From Clostridia bacterium (lineage in GTDB: Bacteria; Bacillota_A; Clostridia; UMGS1883): 64,000 bases of DNA. The stretch's first letter is position 1, and each line of letters begins with the position of its first letter. The notes under the pieces are model-generated. The model was not told the origin of the DNA. It saw only the letters and a list, made by a program, of their open reading frames with translations, and did no database searches. Positions 1 through 8,815 of the stretch are shown one piece after another. Position numbers and translations under genes: made by a program. The DNA lies in assembly GCA_017467965.1 (NCBI GenBank), contig JAFUJZ010000013.1, positions 1 to 64,000 of the forward strand, given 5' to 3'.

Positions 1-46
1 CGCATGCGCCACAGCTGATGCAATCGTCAGTAATGATGTATGCCAT
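1..46 (-). CDS. Ferredoxin (N-terminus only, cut by window edge)
   Basis: The minus strand from position 46 reads MAYIITDDCISCGAC before leaving the window. This is the typical start of a bacterial 2[4Fe-4S] ferredoxin, with the first three cysteines of a CxxCxxC cluster motif in place. Such proteins are small cytoplasmic electron carriers. An AGAGGTG ribosome binding site precedes the ATG and a good sigma-A promoter lies upstream. Only 15 codons are visible, so the call rests on the N-terminal motif; a larger protein beginning with a ferredoxin domain cannot be excluded. Confidence 0.75.
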   Translation of the reverse strand, partial: MAYIITDDCISCGAC

Positions 47-79
47 AATGTAGCACCTCTTTCCTATAATTCTACCTAC

Positions 80-107
80 ATTGTACCATAAAAATAATAA
101 ATTTCAA
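80..107 (-). promoter_or_regulatory. Sigma-A promoter for the ferredoxin gene
   Basis: On the minus strand TTGAAA (102-107) and TACAAT (80-85) are separated by 16 bases, about 35-60 bases upstream of the ferredoxin start. Confidence 0.6.
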
Positions 108-128
108 TACCCATTTTGCAAAATGACA

Positions 129-157
129 TTGTTTTTTTGTGCATTTGCAGATATAAT
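129..157 (+). promoter_or_regulatory. Sigma-A promoter for dusB
   Basis: TTGTTT (129-134) and TATAAT (152-157) with a 17-base spacer. They lie 26 bases before the preferred dusB start and argue against the longer reading frame that begins at 81, because that start would lie upstream of this promoter. Confidence 0.6.
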
Positions 158-182
158 TATACTGAAAAAGAGAGGAAATACT

Positions 183-1139
183 ATGGAGTTTACATTTGGA
201 AAGATAAAACTTAAAAATAATGTGTTCCTTGCGCCAATGGCAGGGGTGACTGATTTGGCGTTCAGGCGGGTGTGCCATAAGCATGGCTGTGCGCTTTCCT
301 ATACCGAAATGGTCAGCGCAAAGGCACTTAGCTTTGACAGTCGTAAAACCGAAGATATGCTTGAGACTGAAAGTTTACCCTCAGCGGTGCAGATTTTTGG
401 GCACGAACCAAAAACAATGGCATCTATTGCCAAGCGTGCTTCACAAGATGCCCTGTTTTTAGACATCAACATGGGCTGTCCCGCACCTAAAATTGTCAAC
501 AACTCTGACGGCAGTGCACTTATGAAAAATCTGCCTCTCGCACGTGAAATCGTCCGCGAGGTGGTAAATGCGTCACCAAAACCAGTCAGTGTCAAGATGC
601 GTCTTGGATGGGATAGGGAGAGCATAAACGTTATTGACCTTGCACGCATTTGTGAAGAGGAGGGGGCTTTTGCAATAACAGTTCATGGCAGAACGCGTGA
701 GCAGTTTTATTCGGGCAACGCCGATTGGGAGCAAATCGCCCGCGTAAAAGAAGCTGTTACTATTCCCGTTGTGGGTAATGGCGATATTTTCTCTCCCGAA
801 GATGCGCTTAAAATGATTAATGAAACAAAGGTTGACGCTGTTATGATTGGGCGCGGTGCACAGGGCAACCCCTGGATTTTTGAAGAGATTGAAGCTCTTT
901 TAAAAGGCGAAGAGCCACACATTCCCTCGGCTGAAGAAAAAATGCAGGTTGCAGTAGAGCATATAACAGAGCTTTGTAATCTTAAGGGCGAATACATCGG
1001 TATACGCGAGGCACGAAAGCACGCAGGCTGGTATATTAAGGGAATACCCGGTGCGGCAATGGCTCGCGAGAGCGTCAATCGCTGTGAAACCTTGGAAGAT
1101 ATGAAAAATGTTTTGTTATCTTTAGCAAAATGCGGTTGA
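183..1139 (+). CDS. dusB: tRNA-dihydrouridine synthase
   Basis: This FMN enzyme reduces uridines in the D-loop of tRNA to dihydrouridine, using NADPH. The 318-residue protein has the family signatures in order: APMAGVTDLAFRR near the N-terminus (FMN binding), NMGCPAPKI with the presumed catalytic Cys at residue 99, VKMRLGW, the ITVHGRTREQ loop and VVGNGDI, followed by IGRGAQGNPW. Length is normal for DusB-type enzymes. The start at 183 is chosen because a GAGAGGA ribosome binding site and a promoter precede it and the homologous region begins there (MEFTFGKIKL); the open frame continues upstream to 81 without such support. The guaB promoter overlaps its stop codon, so guaB is probably also transcribed independently. 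Confidence 0.93.
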   Translation: MEFTFGKIKLKNNVFLAPMAGVTDLAFRRVCHKHGCALSYTEMVSAKALSFDSRKTEDMLETESLPSAVQIFGHEPKTMASIAKRASQDALFLDINMGCPAPKIVNNSDGSALMKNLPLAREIVREVVNASPKPVSVKMRLGWDRESINVIDLARICEEEGAFAITVHGRTREQFYSGNADWEQIARVKEAVTIPVVGNGDIFSPEDALKMINETKVDAVMIGRGAQGNPWIFEEIEALLKGEEPHIPSAEEKMQVAVEHITELCNLKGEYIGIREARKHAGWYIKGIPGAAMARESVNRCETLEDMKNVLLSLAKCG

Positions 1140-1164
1140 CGGAAGTTGCAAAAGTTGATATAAT
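1136..1164 (+). promoter_or_regulatory. Sigma-A promoter for guaB
   Basis: TTGACG (1136-1141), a 17-base spacer and TATAAT (1159-1164). The -35 box overlaps the stop codon of dusB. GuaB starts 40 bases downstream behind an AAAGGGG ribosome binding site. Confidence 0.7.
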
Positions 1165-1170
1165 AATTAA

Positions 1171-2658
<1,488 letters not shown>

Positions 2659-2664
2659 CTTTAA

Positions 2665-2694
2665 CGCGGGCGGATATAAAAGCCGCCCCTACAT
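2665..2694 (+). repeat. Short intergenic palindrome ending in CCCCTACA
   Basis: GGGCGG (2668-2673) and CCGCCC (2683-2688) form a stem-loop followed by CTACA. A related sequence lies at 13352-13375 before polA. The two copies look like members of one dispersed palindromic intergenic repeat family. No U-tract follows, so this is not a standard terminator. Confidence 0.5.
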
Positions 2695-2716
2695 AAAAAA
2701 TGAAAGGCGGATGAAA

Positions 2717-3361
2717 ATGGATAAGGAAATCGTAATTACCAGACTTACCGATGCAGGTGTTGTAGCTGTTGTTCGTGCTGAAAACGGCGAAAAGGCAAAG
2801 AGAATTGCTGACGCTTGTATGGAAGGCGGCGTGCCCGCTATTGAGCTTACATTCACAGTTCCCATGGCACACCATGTTATCGAAGATTTGGCTAAGGAAT
2901 ATTCCGACGGCAGCATGATTCTTGGTGCAGGTACAGTTCTTGACAGTGAAACTGCAAGAATCGCTATCTTAAGCGGTGCTCAGTACATTGTAAGCCCCTG
3001 TTTTGATTTGGAAACAGTAAAGCTTTGTAACCGTTATCGCATCCCCTGCATGCCCGGTGCTATGACAATCAAAGAGGTTGTTACAGCTATGGAAGCAGGC
3101 GCTGATATCGTAAAGGTATTCCCCGGTGAAGCTTTCGGTCCTAAGATTTTGAAGGCTATCAAGGGTCCCCTTCCTCAGGCAAAGATGATGCCCACAGGTG
3201 GTGTTGATGTATCTAACGTTGGCGAATGGATTAAGGCAGGCGCTTGTGCAGTAGGTGCAGGCGGTGCTCTTACAGGCGGTGCGGCAACAGGCGACTACAA
3301 GGCTATTACCGAAAAGGCAAAGGCTTTTGTACAGGCTGTTCGTGAAGCAAGAGGATTATAA
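2717..3361 (+). CDS. eda: Bifunctional KDPG/KHG aldolase
   Basis: Class I aldolase that cleaves 2-keto-3-deoxy-6-phosphogluconate (Entner-Doudoroff or hexuronate catabolism) or 4-hydroxy-2-oxoglutarate. The 214-residue protein shows VAVVRAENGEKA at the N-terminus, the VPAIELTFTVP strand with the family Glu, GAGTVLDSETA, and the Schiff-base lysine motif ADIVKVFPGEAFGPK, then MPTGGVDVSNVGEWIKAGA for phosphate binding. Start 2717 has AGGCGG six bases ahead; ATG at 2711 is too close to that site. The gene stands alone behind guaB with no uronate genes nearby, so which substrate matters in vivo is open. A strong terminator follows. Confidence 0.9.
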   Translation: MDKEIVITRLTDAGVVAVVRAENGEKAKRIADACMEGGVPAIELTFTVPMAHHVIEDLAKEYSDGSMILGAGTVLDSETARIAILSGAQYIVSPCFDLETVKLCNRYRIPCMPGAMTIKEVVTAMEAGADIVKVFPGEAFGPKILKAIKGPLPQAKMMPTGGVDVSNVGEWIKAGACAVGAGGALTGGAATGDYKAITEKAKAFVQAVREARGL

Positions 3362-3366
3362 TAATA

Positions 3367-3391
3367 AAAAGCCGCCTATATGGCGGCTTTT
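3367..3391 (+). terminator. Intrinsic terminator after eda
   Basis: Ten-base perfect stem AAAAGCCGCC/GGCGGCTTTT around a 5-base loop, ending in TTTTAT. It lies between eda and mscS; the mscS ribosome binding site follows directly, so mscS may be expressed by partial read-through. Confidence 0.85.
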
Positions 3392-3412
3392 ATATTAACA
3401 AGGAGAAAAAAT

Positions 3413-4225
3413 ATGGATTTTGAAACATTATTAACCCAGCTTATTACATTTTTGGCAGGTCTTGGCGGTAAGATTTTTGCAACAGCTCTTGTGCTTCTTA
3501 TCGGATTGAAGATTTCAAGCGTTGTTGTCAAGATTATGACAAGGTCTCATGTATTTCAGGCAATAGATGCTACCGTGCAGACGTTTTTGAAGAGTGCGGT
3601 ATCTATTATTCTTAAGGCAATAGTATTTATTACTGCTATCGGTGTATTGGGCGTTCCGCTCACAAGCGTAATTACTGTTATCGCATCCTGCGGTGTTGCT
3701 GTAGGTCTTGCGCTGCAGGGTGGTCTTTCCAACATTGCAGGCGGTATTATTATTCTTATATTCAAGCCCTTTAAGGTTGGCGACTACATAGACGACAAGA
3801 GCGTAAACGGCACGGTTGAAGCTATAGGTATTTTCTACACCACTCTTATAACTCCCGACAATAAGAGAGTTATAATCCCCAATGGCGGTCTTATGAACTC
3901 TACCGTTATTGCAGCAAATCAGCTCGACACAAGAAGAGTTGATTTGGAGTTTGCAGTTTCCTATGCAGCTGACATTGACAAGGTAAAACAGATTATTACC
4001 GATACAGTTAAAAAGAATCAGAGCATTATCGCAGACAAGGGTGTTGACGTTGTGGTTAACAAGCTTGACGAAAGTGCAACGGGATTTGCTGTTCGTGTAT
4101 GGACAAAAACAGACGACTACTGGACAGTATTTTTTGCACTTAATGAAAACGTAAAGAAAGCTCTCGGTGAAAACGGCATCGAAAGCCCCTTTAAACAGGT
4201 TGATGTTCACGTAAAACAAAAATAA
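3413..4225 (+). CDS. mscS: Small-conductance mechanosensitive channel (MscS family)
   Basis: Integral membrane channel that opens under membrane tension and releases solutes during hypo-osmotic shock. The 270 residues give three N-terminal transmembrane segments (about 8-30, 55-75 and 80-105), the third being the glycine- and alanine-rich pore helix (ASCGVAVGLALQGGLSNIAGG). The beta domain (FKPFKVGDYI, GTVEAIGIFYT, IPNGGLMNSTV) and a C-terminal alpha/beta cytoplasmic cage domain follow. Size matches E. coli MscS (286). ATG at 3413 behind AAGGAG is preferred to the ATG at 3380, which lies inside the upstream terminator. A bidirectional terminator separates it from the convergent LysM gene. Confidence 0.93.
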   Translation: MDFETLLTQLITFLAGLGGKIFATALVLLIGLKISSVVVKIMTRSHVFQAIDATVQTFLKSAVSIILKAIVFITAIGVLGVPLTSVITVIASCGVAVGLALQGGLSNIAGGIIILIFKPFKVGDYIDDKSVNGTVEAIGIFYTTLITPDNKRVIIPNGGLMNSTVIAANQLDTRRVDLEFAVSYAADIDKVKQIITDTVKKNQSIIADKGVDVVVNKLDESATGFAVRVWTKTDDYWTVFFALNENVKKALGENGIESPFKQVDVHVKQK

Positions 4226-4227
4226 AC

Positions 4228-4252
4228 AAAAGTGCGGCAAAGCCGCACTTTT
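4228..4252 (+). terminator. Bidirectional terminator between mscS and the L,D-transpeptidase gene
   Basis: Eleven-base arms AAAAGTGCGGC / GCCGCACTTTT with a 3-base loop and T-runs on both sides, serving the two convergent genes. Confidence 0.85.
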
Positions 4253-4270
4253 TTCGTTGCTTATTCCTTT

Positions 4271-4296
4271 ACGAATATTGCTATGGCAATATTCGT
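4271..4296 (-). other. Perfect stem-loop spanning the stop codon of the L,D-transpeptidase gene
   Basis: ACGAATATTGC (4271-4281) and GCAATATTCGT (4286-4296) pair perfectly around TATG. The TAG stop of the minus-strand gene lies inside it. No U-tract follows, so it is more likely an mRNA 3' end stabiliser or a small palindromic repeat than a terminator. Confidence 0.4.
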
Positions 4297-4955
4297 ACCA
4301 CCGTGCCCGTATTTGTAATATCGAACAATTCTTCAATATCGGAGTTGAACATTCGTATACAACCGTTTGATGCCGCAGTGCCGATAGATTCGGGGGCATT
4401 TGTGCCGTGTATTCCGTAGCCTTTTTTACTAAGCCCCAGCCAGCGTGTACCGTAAGGACCTCCGGGATCCAGCTGTTTATTTATAACTGTGAAAACTCCC
4501 TGCGGCGTGGGGGTTGAAGGCTTACCGATAGCAATCGGGTATTCCTTTATGAGAACACCGTCGCGGTAAACCGACAAGCTTTTTGCGGAAAGATTTACTC
4601 TGAATTCTAATTTTATGGGATTTTGCGGTATACACAGAACCTGACCTATAAAAAGGTTTTCGGTAAGACGGGGATTTGCCGCAAAAATATCCGCAGGTGT
4701 AATTTCAAAGCCTTGGGCAATGGAGTATACACTATCGCCCTGACGCACAACGTAGTAGTTTCCGCTTTCGCAGGGGATAGTAGGACGGTTTACACTGCCA
4801 AGACAAATTATCTGTCCCACACGTAAATCCTCGGGATTTATAAAGGGGTTTAAAAGAAAAATATCGCCAAGTGGAATTCCGAAACGGGCTGATATAGAAT
4901 TGAGTGTATCACCGGGGCGGATTTCGTAGGAGGAAGACCCAATCGGACAGCTCAT
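4281..4955 (-). CDS. L,D-transpeptidase with two LysM domains
   Basis: Cross-links peptidoglycan through meso-diaminopimelate (3-3 links) or attaches proteins to it. Its 224 residues form two N-terminal LysM domains (about 10-53 and 66-110, YEIRPGDTLNSISARFGIP and YYVVRQGDSVYSIAQGF), which bind peptidoglycan, and a YkuD catalytic domain (about 115-224). The active site is intact: YGIHGTN with His183 and SNGCIRM with Cys199. There is no signal peptide or membrane helix, as in B. subtilis YkuD, a spore-associated enzyme, so spore or mother-cell location is plausible. It overlaps the preceding LysM gene by 4 bases (ATGA), so the two are translationally coupled. Confidence 0.9.
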   Translation of the reverse strand: MSCPIGSSSYEIRPGDTLNSISARFGIPLGDIFLLNPFINPEDLRVGQIICLGSVNRPTIPCESGNYYVVRQGDSVYSIAQGFEITPADIFAANPRLTENLFIGQVLCIPQNPIKLEFRVNLSAKSLSVYRDGVLIKEYPIAIGKPSTPTPQGVFTVINKQLDPGGPYGTRWLGLSKKGYGIHGTNAPESIGTAASNGCIRMFNSDIEELFDITNTGTVVRILP

Positions 4956-5638
4956 CTGTTTTCCACCTCCAGTATTGTGCCCACAGGGCAGGCATTGAAA
5001 ATCTCTAGCATGGATTTGTTGTCAGTTTCAACAAACAGCCCTGTTGAATCACGCATAATAGTCTCTCCCCGGATGCCGAACTCAAAGGGCGAAAACAAAA
5101 CCTCCTTCGCACCTTCCACATCGCCTGATTCAAGTCGCTTTTTTGTAAGGATAAGCCGCCCCGGAACTAGATTCGAATTAGCGGAAAGAGTACTTTTGTA
5201 GCTTTTTTCAGTGCCTGTAATTTTATTTATAAGCGTAATAGTAGTGCCGTCGCGGGACAGAGACAAGCACACAGGCGACGGAGCAACGGGTATACAAAGT
5301 ATAATTCCCGTATAGATGTTTTCGGGCCTTACGCCCATATTGGCGTTTATGATTTCTTCTGTATCAACACCAAATTTTCTGCCGATAGAAAAAAAGGTGT
5401 CACCCTCTTGTGCGATGTAATAGTTTGTTGTTCTGCATGAGGGATATTCCTCATTTGGGAGGGGAATACATATTGTCTGACCTATGTTCAGGTTGTAGGG
5501 GTTCAAGTTTACGTTTGCCTTTAATATTGCATCGACGCTTGTGGTATACGCAAGTGCAATTTTATTAAGAGTATCGCCCTCGCGTACAATATAGGGAAGA
5601 GAGCCTGTGGGGCACTCCTTTGTTTTTGGACAAGGCAT
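4952..5638 (-). CDS. LysM protein with apparently inactive YkuD-like domain
   Basis: 228 residues: two LysM domains (about 14-58 and 69-113, YIVREGDTLNKIALAY and YYIAQEGDTFFSIGRKFG), then about 105 residues that follow the YkuD domain of the next gene closely in layout. GRLILTKKRLESGD matches GVFTVINKQLDPGG, FGIRGE matches YGIHGT, and LEIFNACPVGTILEV matches EELFDITNTGTVVRI. The catalytic His is Arg190 and the SNGCIRM motif has become STGLFVE (Leu201 in place of Cys). It is therefore probably a non-catalytic paralogue that binds peptidoglycan. No signal peptide. It starts just after the ribF terminator and overlaps the active enzyme by 4 bases. Confidence 0.75.
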   Translation of the reverse strand: MPCPKTKECPTGSLPYIVREGDTLNKIALAYTTSVDAILKANVNLNPYNLNIGQTICIPLPNEEYPSCRTTNYYIAQEGDTFFSIGRKFGVDTEEIINANMGVRPENIYTGIILCIPVAPSPVCLSLSRDGTTITLINKITGTEKSYKSTLSANSNLVPGRLILTKKRLESGDVEGAKEVLFSPFEFGIRGETIMRDSTGLFVETDNKSMLEIFNACPVGTILEVENR

Positions 5639-5666
5639 AGTATCATTCCTTTCCCTACATAATATG

Positions 5667-5694
5667 AAAAGGACTGCAGCTTAGTGCAGTCCTT
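5667..5694 (-). terminator. Intrinsic terminator after ribF
   Basis: AAAGGACTGCA pairs with TGCAGTCCTTT around a 6-base loop that contains the ribF stop codon; CCTTTTCATATT follows on the minus strand. It separates ribF from the LysM pair. Confidence 0.75.
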
Positions 5695-6565
5695 TAAAAT
5701 ATTCAAAAGTGTTTTCTGTATCTTTTTTTATTTGTTCTTTAAGTGCATCAATTGAGTTGAAATCAGTTTCTTTTCTCAAAAATTTATAAAATTTTACACT
5801 TATATTTTTATGGTAAATATCTCCGTCAAAATCTGCAATAAAGGTCTCAACTCTCAGATTGCCGTCCTTGACGGTGGGGTTAACCCCGATATTTGTAACA
5901 GATATATATTCCTTTTTGTCAACAATGGTTTTAGTTGCGTACACTCCATAAGGGAGATTGGGAAGGCTGTCGGGATAAATATTTGCTGTAGGAAACCCCA
6001 GCTCACGCCCAAGCTTTTTGCCCTCACAAACTTCTCCTCGCACCTCAAAGGGACGTGTCAGAAGACGGTTTGCAAGCTCAATATCGCCCTTTGAAAGAGC
6101 CGAGCGGATTTCACTTGAGGATACTGCCACGCCGCAATCTGTCATACAAGGCATAACAAAAACATCCATATTACGCTCCTTACAAAGGCGTGACAAAACC
6201 ACTGTATTGCCCTGTGCGTTTTTCCCGAAGGTGTAATTAAATCCGCAGAAAAGAGCAGTAGCGTTAAGAGTGCCCATAAGGATTTGGTCAACAAATTCCT
6301 CAGGGGACAGCGAAAGCGTTTTCTTATCACAGGGGAGCACTACAACCTCATCAATCCCTAAGGAAAGCATAAGCTCCTTTTTGTGGGACAAAGAGGTAAG
6401 ATATTGAATTTTTTTGCCGAAATATTCTGCAGGGGATTTTTCAAAGGTAAGAGCAACGCTTTTGTAGCCATGCTCTTTTGCATAACGCACACATTCGGAC
6501 AAAATCTGAGTGTGTGCATCGTGCACGCCGTCAAAAAAACCCAGTGCACAAACTGTTTTATTCAT
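5681..6565 (-). CDS. ribF: Bifunctional riboflavin kinase / FAD synthetase
   Basis: Makes FMN from riboflavin, then FAD from FMN, with ATP. The 294-residue protein has the usual two domains: an N-terminal nucleotidyltransferase (about 1-160, with FFDGVHDAH, CGFNYTFGKNAQGN and SSSEIRSAL) and a C-terminal kinase (about 175-290, with LGFPTANIYP and FLRKETDF). The nucleotide-binding motif is usually HxGH; here it reads HDAH, an Ala in place of Gly, which may affect FAD synthesis. It follows truB with a TAATG junction, so the two are co-translated, and closes the nrnA-truB-ribF run before a terminator. Confidence 0.93.
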   Translation of the reverse strand: MNKTVCALGFFDGVHDAHTQILSECVRYAKEHGYKSVALTFEKSPAEYFGKKIQYLTSLSHKKELMLSLGIDEVVVLPCDKKTLSLSPEEFVDQILMGTLNATALFCGFNYTFGKNAQGNTVVLSRLCKERNMDVFVMPCMTDCGVAVSSSEIRSALSKGDIELANRLLTRPFEVRGEVCEGKKLGRELGFPTANIYPDSLPNLPYGVYATKTIVDKKEYISVTNIGVNPTVKDGNLRVETFIADFDGDIYHKNISVKFYKFLRKETDFNSIDALKEQIKKDTENTFEYFKGLH

Positions 6566-7428
6566 TAATAAAACCCCTTAATCATTTTAAGGCACAACCT
6601 GCCGTCTATTTTCTCTGCTTTGGAAAGAGCAATAAAATCCCCCTCGTTGTCATATACGCGGTAGGTTTGTCCCTCTTTAGCATTTATGTATATAGGCACG
6701 CCGTTTTTAACCATTTTAGACTTCTTTTCATCAAGTGTGATTTTGTCATACTCTAGAAAGCAGGTGTCAAGAGGGAGCAAACAACCCTCGGGATTGGCTG
6801 TAATCTCCTCAGGAGTATGAGCAACTGACAAATCAAACAGGCCTGTTTTGCTGCGTCTAAGCGTTTTGACAGCTGCAAGTGTACCAAGTTTTTCACCAAT
6901 ATCGTCAGCAAGCGTTCTTATATATGTACCCTTGGAGCAGCTCACGCGTAAGGTTACAAAGGGCAGTGAAATATCCATAATTTCAATTTCGTGGATTGTA
7001 ACTGGTCTACTTTGACGCTCAATTTCAATACCTTGTCTTGCAAGAGAATGAAGCCTTACGCCGTCAACGCTGATTGCGGAGTACATGGGCGGTATCTGCT
7101 CAATATCACCCACGAAAGAAGCAACCGTTTCTCTTATTTTATCACAAGAGACATTAACCTCTCTCTCCTCAAGCACATTCCCTGACATATCCAAAGTGTC
7201 GGTTCTTACGCCGAGAAGAATTGTTGTCACGTATTCTTTATCAGTCGATACAATAAGCTCTGCCGCTCTTGTTGCATTGCCAACTAAGATAGGGAGTATC
7301 CCTGTTGCATCGGGGTCAAGTGTACCTGTGTGACCAACCCTTTTGGTGCCGTATGCCTTTTTTATAAGCCCCAGCGCCTTGAAGCTTGTAACGCCCTCGG
7401 GCTTGTCCATTATTACGATGCCTTTCAT
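6565..7428 (-). CDS. truB: tRNA pseudouridine(55) synthase
   Basis: Isomerises U55 in the T-loop of all tRNAs to pseudouridine. The 287 residues begin GIVIMDKPEGVTSF, and the catalytic motif KRVGHTGTLDPDATGILPI carries the essential Asp. Other family motifs are IPPMYSAISVDGVRLHSLARQG and VSCSKGTYIRTLADDIG. A PUA-like C-terminal segment of about 50 residues follows. Its start overlaps the end of the DHH phosphoesterase gene by 4 bases (ATGA) and its end overlaps ribF by one base. The truB-ribF order behind infB/rbfA is typical of Firmicutes. Confidence 0.95.
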   Translation of the reverse strand: MKGIVIMDKPEGVTSFKALGLIKKAYGTKRVGHTGTLDPDATGILPILVGNATRAAELIVSTDKEYVTTILLGVRTDTLDMSGNVLEEREVNVSCDKIRETVASFVGDIEQIPPMYSAISVDGVRLHSLARQGIEIERQSRPVTIHEIEIMDISLPFVTLRVSCSKGTYIRTLADDIGEKLGTLAAVKTLRRSKTGLFDLSVAHTPEEITANPEGCLLPLDTCFLEYDKITLDEKKSKMVKNGVPIYINAKEGQTYRVYDNEGDFIALSKAEKIDGRLCLKMIKGFY

Positions 7429-8375
7429 TCCTCCACCGCCTTTATAAGGTGGGGAAGGATTAAGTCGCGTACCTCTTGTACACTACCCTTTATTGTTGCA
7501 CCTGCGGCTTTTTCGTGACCGCCGCCACCAAAGATTGCGGCAATCTTTTCCACGTTGTAACTACCCTTACTGCGGAAGCTGACCTTGGAAAAGCCTTCGT
7601 CCTCTTCTTTGATAACAGCAGAAACGCATACTGTACCCACGCTTCTGGGTACGTCGGCAAGAGCCCCTGCTTCGTTCCTTGTTGCCCCTGTTTTGTCCAT
7701 CATTGCCTTTGTGATGAACGCGGTACCTACCTTGCCCGAGGCAAAAAGCTCGATAGTGCCGATTGTTTCACCGCGAAGCTTTACGAGAGAATACGTGCTG
7801 TTAAAGAAAAGCTCATTTGAAAGTGCGGAAATGTCAGCACCTGCCTTGATAATTTCGCCTAAAAGCTCAGCCGAGAAGGGTGTGGTATTCTGGTAACGGA
7901 AACTGCCTGTGTCTGATGCAAGTGCAAGGTATAAATATTCTGCCACCTTTTTTGAAAGGGGAATATTATCCTCTTTCATCATTTGGTATATAACCTCCGC
8001 CGTTGCAGCCTTATCTGACTCAACACGGCTTATGGGTGCGTAAACCTTATCTGATATATGGTGGTCAATCCATACCTTGTCCTCCGAAGCATCAAAAAGA
8101 GGCTGATTTACGCCAAGGCGTTCAACCGTACTTACGTCAACACCGCAGACTGTCTCATAATCATAGGTGTCGTTTTCGTTATAGGAGAGCACATCTGTTT
8201 CCATAAACGACAGGTGGGGACTAAGCGCATCGGGCATGATAATGTCGCATTTGATGCCCTTGTCGCGGAGCAGAGCGCGGATAGCCATACAGGAGCCCAG
8301 CGCATCCCAGTCTGTGGATATATGTGGCAGAAGTGCTACGGATTTTCGTGTTAATAAATAGGATAATGGTGTCAT
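7425..8375 (-). CDS. nrnA: DHH/DHHA1 phosphoesterase (NrnA-type oligoribonuclease / pAp phosphatase)
   Basis: Degrades very short RNA oligonucleotides and 3'-phosphoadenosine 5'-phosphate in the cytoplasm using Mn2+. Of 316 residues, the DHH domain carries the metal motifs HISTDWDALGS, VCGVDVS and WIDHHISDK, and the C-terminal DHHA1 domain ends with the glycine-rich GGGGHEKAAGA substrate loop. The first motif has Trp where most members have Gly (DWD instead of DGD), a minor change. It lies between rbfA and truB, its common place in Clostridia, and overlaps truB by 4 bases. Confidence 0.9.
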   Translation of the reverse strand: MTPLSYLLTRKSVALLPHISTDWDALGSCMAIRALLRDKGIKCDIIMPDALSPHLSFMETDVLSYNENDTYDYETVCGVDVSTVERLGVNQPLFDASEDKVWIDHHISDKVYAPISRVESDKAATAEVIYQMMKEDNIPLSKKVAEYLYLALASDTGSFRYQNTTPFSAELLGEIIKAGADISALSNELFFNSTYSLVKLRGETIGTIELFASGKVGTAFITKAMMDKTGATRNEAGALADVPRSVGTVCVSAVIKEEDEGFSKVSFRSKGSYNVEKIAAIFGGGGHEKAAGATIKGSVQEVRDLILPHLIKAVEE

Positions 8376-8390
8376 AGTTTCACAACCTTT

Positions 8391-8424
8391 AAAAAGGGGC
8401 TTGGGGATAAACCCAAGCCCCTTT
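8391..8424 (-). terminator. Intrinsic terminator after rbfA
   Basis: AAGGGGCTTGGG and CCCAAGCCCCTT form a 12-base GC-rich stem; on the minus strand it is followed by TTTTTAAAGG. It divides the nusA/infB operon from nrnA-truB-ribF, which would then need read-through or an internal promoter. Confidence 0.85.
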
Positions 8425-8431
8425 CAGTTTT

Positions 8432-8803
8432 TTAGTCTTCTGTTTCTTCAGAAGGAGTGTTTTTTATAACGGACTGTAAAAGCTCGTTGATATGAGCACC
8501 GTGTTCGATAGAGTTATCCAATTCAAAATGGAACTCGGGCAGTGCTCGGAGTAGTACTCTTGAGCCTATTTCCTTGCGGATAAAGCCTGCGGCACTCTTT
8601 AAACCCTTTATTGCTTCCTTTTTTGTTTCGTCGTCGCCCATAACGCTTACATAGACCTTTGCAAACTTCAAATCCTTTGTAACCGATACCGAGACAACGC
8701 TTGTCATCAGGGGAATTCTGGGGTCTTTTAATTCACGTATAATATCCGAAAGATGCTTTTTTACTTCTTCGGATATTCTGTCGGTTCTTTGATAATTAGC
8801 CAT
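8432..8803 (-). CDS. rbfA: 30S ribosome-binding factor A
   Basis: Late assembly factor for the small ribosomal subunit, needed for 16S rRNA 5'-end maturation and cold growth. The 123-residue protein is a single KH-like domain with RISEEVKKHLSDII, DPRIPLMTSVVSVSVTKDLKFAKVYVS-type strands and the closing LRALPEFHFELDNSIEHG motif. It follows infB by 12 bases, the classic arrangement, and precedes a terminator. Confidence 0.96.
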   Translation of the reverse strand: MANYQRTDRISEEVKKHLSDIIRELKDPRIPLMTSVVSVSVTKDLKFAKVYVSVMGDDETKKEAIKGLKSAAGFIRKEIGSRVLLRALPEFHFELDNSIEHGAHINELLQSVIKNTPSEETED

Positions 8804-8815
8804 AATATCAATCCT

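Noticed and set aside
4623..4826. Small plus-strand open frame within the L,D-transpeptidase gene
   Set aside because: No ribosome binding site or promoter, fully inside a gene with clear domains on the other strand.
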